Below, one piece after another: positions 61,289 through 64,000 of a stretch of 64,000 bases of DNA; within the stretch, counting starts at the first letter, position 1, and the number at the start of each line of letters is the position of its first letter. Below the pieces are notes generated by a model. It did not search any database. It was not told the DNA's origin and saw only the letters and a program-made list of their open reading frames with translations. The position numbers and the translations under genes are program-made. Origin of the DNA: Herbaspirillum sp. ST 5-3. Lineage in GTDB: Bacteria > Pseudomonadota > Gammaproteobacteria > Burkholderiales > Burkholderiaceae_D. The stretch covers positions 186,001 through 250,000 of the forward strand of contig NZ_STGI01000002.1 in assembly GCF_004804275.1 (NCBI RefSeq), in the 5' to 3' direction.

Positions 61289-61455
61289 CTGCGGTTCCCC
61301 GTTTTCTGGTTCAATCTGGATCCTATTCTGACCAATCGCTCGGATGTAATTTTGATAATTCTCAGAGGTGCTGATCTCCGTGCTTAACGCGGAAGTGTGC
61401 GCTTGCCTATCTGTGTCGGAATTCTGTTCGCACCGGTTCGCGCGTATCTTGAAAA

Positions 61456-61710
61456 TTATGCAAAGTAGGCCGCGCCGAGAACCAGCGGCGATCCGCTGAC
61501 TCCCGCAACAACCAGCCTGCGTGCGACGCTGTGAATCTGATCTTCATATGCGCGATAGGTCTCCAAAAAATCCATTTGCCCGCCTTTGGTGCGACGCAAA
61601 TGAGCGAGCGCATTCTTCGATACCAGGCATTCTCGATCTGTAAACCCGACTTCAACGGTAAATCTCACACCTTCATCGGCGACTAGTGGCTCGGTGCTTG
61701 TCTTGTTCAT
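61456..61710 (-). CDS. DUF1488-like small protein (84 aa)
   Basis: ATG 61710 follows GGAGAAA. The sequence (VRFTVEVGFTDRECLVSKNALAHL and a C-terminal VAAG-type strand) resembles DUF1488 proteins, mostly of unknown function. The assignment is tentative. Confidence 0.6.
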   Translation of the reverse strand: MNKTSTEPLVADEGVRFTVEVGFTDRECLVSKNALAHLRRTKGGQMDFLETYRAYEDQIHSVARRLVVAGVSGSPLVLGAAYFA

Positions 61711-61852
61711 TGTTTTTCTCCATTGGTTGGACACGCATGAATGGGACGACAAGAATGCGTCTGCTTCCTGATAGTAGTGAGTCACTCCTGCCCGGTATTG
61801 ATAGCGGTCAATACTTTGAGGATCGCGTCGCATGGGTGCGACGGTGGATGTT

Positions 61853-62080
61853 TCAGCTTGCCGGCGCCTGGAACAAGGTGAGTTCCCATTCGCGCGCGGG
61901 AGGCGAATAGCGCAGGATGTAGGTGCCGCCGTCGCTGGCGCTGATCTTGTAGTAGCTGTGGTCTTGCGCGATCCAGCGATCGACGATGCTGACGACATCG
62001 ATGCGCCGCCCGCCAAGCTGGAAGGCGAGCGGCTCCCTGTCACCATAGGGGCCCGATCGGCTTTCGACATGTAGATGCAT
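61853..62080 (-). CDS. Hypothetical protein (75 aa)
   Basis: ATG 62080 follows GGAG at seven bases. The compact beta-rich protein has RRIDVVSIVDRWIAQDHSYY and GGTYILRYSPP. No family was recognised; it resembles small conserved betaproteobacterial proteins. Confidence 0.65.
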   Translation of the reverse strand: MHLHVESRSGPYGDREPLAFQLGGRRIDVVSIVDRWIAQDHSYYKISASDGGTYILRYSPPAREWELTLFQAPAS

Positions 62081-62275
62081 TAAACGCTCCACCAGGCCCG
62101 GCCTGTCCCGCATGCGTATTTGGGCATGCGAATTTTCGATTCGTTCGCCTTGGCTGCATTCTGCTCCCAAGTGATGGAAAAGCTTGCGCAAACAGCGATT
62201 GTCACCAAGAATGTGGGCAACACGGCAAGACACAGCGGCCGGTGATGGCAACCAAGTTCAGACGGAGAGCGGAAG

Positions 62276-62566
62276 ATGTATTTAGATCACCCGAAAATCA
62301 GCGCAACGAACAGCAATACCGAACCCGACCGCATCGAACGTCTGAATCGCGTGTACGGTTATGCGCTCGCGGTTGCCGACGCAAGCGGCAATGAGGAATT
62401 TCTCGGCAAGCTGTCGCACCTGCACGACCACAAGGGCAAGCTGATCGTCGTCTGGTTCTCGGAGCCGACCGAGCAGGACAAGGAGTGCTTCGTCAAGGCC
62501 TGGAACAGCAAGGTGGGCGATGAAAGTACCAACGTCGGGCATGAGGTGACACCGCCGACTGTTTGA
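62276..62566 (+). CDS. Hypothetical protein (96 aa)
   Basis: The start at 62276 is preceded by GGAAG. The alpha/beta product contains RVYGYALAVADASGNEEFLGK and KLIVVWFSEP. It is probably cytoplasmic. A terminator follows at 62617. Confidence 0.7.
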   Translation: MYLDHPKISATNSNTEPDRIERLNRVYGYALAVADASGNEEFLGKLSHLHDHKGKLIVVWFSEPTEQDKECFVKAWNSKVGDESTNVGHEVTPPTV

Positions 62567-62616
62567 ACTGGGATTGCTGCGCCGTGATCAGTCCGCGTGC
62601 AGCAAGAGGAACGCAT

Positions 62617-62654
62617 AAAAAAACCCGAATGCGTTTGAACGCAGCGGGTTTTTT
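62617..62654. terminator. Bidirectional intrinsic terminator
   Basis: AAAAAACCCG pairs with CGGGTTTTTT around an inner GCGTTTGAACGC hairpin, so it can stop transcription from either side between two converging genes. Confidence 0.8.
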
Positions 62655-62698
62655 GTCGCGATCTGCATTGAAAGATCATCGGTGCCTTGGCACCGATT

Positions 62699-63106
62699 TC
62701 ATTTCGATGCCGGTACCAGTGTGATGACATTGGTGCTGGAAATCTGATCCTGAATCAGTTCGATTTCCGCCAATAGATTCATCAGCGATCGCAGCCACGG
62801 ATAGCGCGTGTAACGAATGGTGCGGTTGTTGACCTCCAGGTCGACGATAAATTGCGGCGTGATGATGTGCGGGTGCCTGGAACTGCACACGCCACCATGA
62901 AGTTGCGCGCGCTTGCCAAGATACGCCATGGCGCAGGCACGCTTGTATGCCACGGCGCTGCCGTAGCGATCGATGATGCTCTTGTCTTCGTTACACCTTG
63001 CGATGCATTGAAGATAGGCTTTCCAGTCACCTTCACGAATCTCGATAGCGCCCGATTTCGGGCTGATATTGGGAATCGCATCTTCTGAACCAAGTACTGC
63101 TGACAC
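62699..63106 (-). CDS. Hypothetical protein (135 aa)
   Basis: The ORF is protein-like, with an acidic N-terminus, several Cys (IARCNEDKS, ACAMAYLG, GVCSSRHP) and a hydrophobic C-terminal third. No signal peptide is evident. No family was recognised. Confidence 0.65.
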   Translation of the reverse strand: MSAVLGSEDAIPNISPKSGAIEIREGDWKAYLQCIARCNEDKSIIDRYGSAVAYKRACAMAYLGKRAQLHGGVCSSRHPHIITPQFIVDLEVNNRTIRYTRYPWLRSLMNLLAEIELIQDQISSTNVITLVPASK

Positions 63107-63578
63107 ACTACCTCCCGAGCGTCGCGATATGCGGAGTTGTTTGCTTCCCCGTGTTGAAGCGGTCTGTTTTGACGCAAGGGCAAAGGGAAAAGTTCACTCA
63201 GGAAACAGATCAATTTTGCTGCGACGCCTCAATGCAAAAACTCGTCGTGGTGGATGTCATCATCGGCAAATGCAGCGCTGCGCCCGTGGCGTCGATCGGC
63301 GGGATTAGAGGGTAAACCGACGCCTGATTGTCGGTTAAAAAAAGCTTCGCCATGGTGCAATAGCATGGCGGTCGATTGTCATAGTGGGGCAGCCGACTCG
63401 CGTTTCCTCCGAGGTCGAGATTGGACCCGCCGGCGCAAGGCTGGCGGGTCGTTTTCTTTACGCGACAACGCGCGTGCGAATTTTTTGCCATACTTCTCAA
63501 TGTGCGCGCGGAACGGACTATACTTCTTCCAGAATTTCTCCGCGATGCCATCACGGAACATCATCTTTCGGCTCGATC
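63107..63578. other. Intergenic stretch, no clear gene
   Basis: Apart from the terminator at 63424, nothing definite is visible. A 47-codon minus-strand ORF (63210-63353, starting MAKLFLTDNQ) is possible but lacks a ribosome site. Confidence 0.35.
63424..63460 (+). terminator. Intrinsic terminator
   Basis: GACCCGCC (63424-63431) pairs with GGCGGGTC (63443-63450), followed by TTTTCTTT. Confidence 0.7.
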
Positions 63579-63782
63579 ATGAAGGCAGACCATACCGACG
63601 ATCGCACTGACCCTGTCAGACAGGCTGAAATCGCGCAGCCCAAAAGCATTGCGGACCTGAAGCCGAAGGGCGCGTGCTGGTATTGCAATCAGCCGCTCGA
63701 CAATGTGCGCCGTTTCTGCAGCAAGACCTGCGCCGACGATTACCGTATCGAAGAAGAAGCATTCAACAATCCTCCGCCCTAG
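63579..63782 (+). CDS. Small C4 zinc-finger-like protein (67 aa)
   Basis: ATG 63579 begins a short hydrophilic protein whose core, GACWYCNQPLDNVRRFCSKTCADDY, holds four Cys in a treble-clef-like arrangement (CxxC and CxxxC). Such small zinc proteins often bind DNA, RNA or partners; the role is unknown. Confidence 0.7.
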   Translation: MKADHTDDRTDPVRQAEIAQPKSIADLKPKGACWYCNQPLDNVRRFCSKTCADDYRIEEEAFNNPPP

Positions 63783-63971
63783 CAACTTCGCTCGTGCTGC
63801 TGTGATGCAACACAGTTTTAACAAAGCTTGAGCATGAACAATACCGGGACGCTCCCGCTTCGGGTTTTCTCAGACTGTTGTCTCCCGATCAAGATTAACT
63901 TCGGTTAAGGCAAGCAAGGAAATCAATGCCTTCATTGAAAAGTTAGTCCGCATTACGGACCTCAGGAGCGA

Positions 63972-64000
63972 ATGATGACACCGGAAGAAATCGTTACCGA
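63972..64000 (+). CDS. Start of a gene cut by the window edge
   Basis: ATG 63972 (or 63975) follows AGGAGCG and opens MMTPEEIVT before the window ends. Too little is present to name it. Confidence 0.5.

Noticed and set aside
1-64000. CRISPR arrays, insertion sequences and rRNA genes
   Set aside because: No regularly spaced direct repeats, no IS-type transposases other than the phage enzyme and no rRNA sequence were seen.

Overview
The window looks like a GC-rich betaproteobacterial chromosome, most likely Burkholderiales and probably Oxalobacteraceae-like. The signs are a Burkholderiales-type porin, strong use of GC-ending codons, and small conserved genes typical of that group. The family-level assignment is an inference from gene style, not a search result.

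Layout. Positions 1-2.6 kb carry host genes: an M20 amidohydrolase and a porin. From about 2.65 to 38.6 kb lies an apparently complete Mu-like transposable prophage with a B3-type siphovirus architecture. Its early region (3.1-13.6 kb) reads divergently from a repressor: Ner-like regulator, DDE transposase (MuA-like), AAA ATPase (MuB-like), several small DNA-binding or hypothetical genes, GemA and Mor. Next come lysis genes (13.8-15.2 kb: holin, transglycosylase, nested Rz/Rz1), packaging and head genes (15.2-25.7 kb: DksA-like zinc protein, small and large terminase, portal, gpF, gpG, protease/scaffold, decoration protein, major capsid), and tail genes (25.7-38.4 kb: tail tube, frameshifted G/GT chaperone, 1,809-aa tape measure, tip proteins, BNR-repeat spike, cysteine peptidase). 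There is no sheath gene, so the tail should be non-contractile.

From 38.66 to 64 kb the sequence is host again: a tRNA-Asn, an SNase-like secreted protein, a signalling cluster (GGDEF/EAL protein, soluble histidine kinase, response regulator with TPRs, degenerate HD-GYP protein), an alpha/beta hydrolase, a YihY-family membrane protein, a proline-linker lipoprotein, an EptA-like phosphoethanolamine transferase, an MscS channel and many small conserved genes.

Main unusual observations. (1) The hexamer CGTTAA, nearly always CGTTAAA or CGTTAAT, occurs about 38 times in the prophage on both strands and only once in the roughly 28 kb of flanking host DNA. It often forces rare TTA leucine codons and is missing from two late-gene stretches that may be swapped modules. 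(2) A 96-codon ORF with a very strong Shine-Dalgarno lies out of frame inside the transposase gene, and codon bias there favours the alternative frame. (3) An A_AAA_AAC slippery site sits directly on the stop codon of the tail chaperone gene. (4) The protease gene has a strong in-frame internal start for a separate scaffold. (5) The major capsid protein begins with a signal-peptide-like extension. (6) Repressor and transposase share a DNA-binding domain, with matching inverted repeats in the control region.
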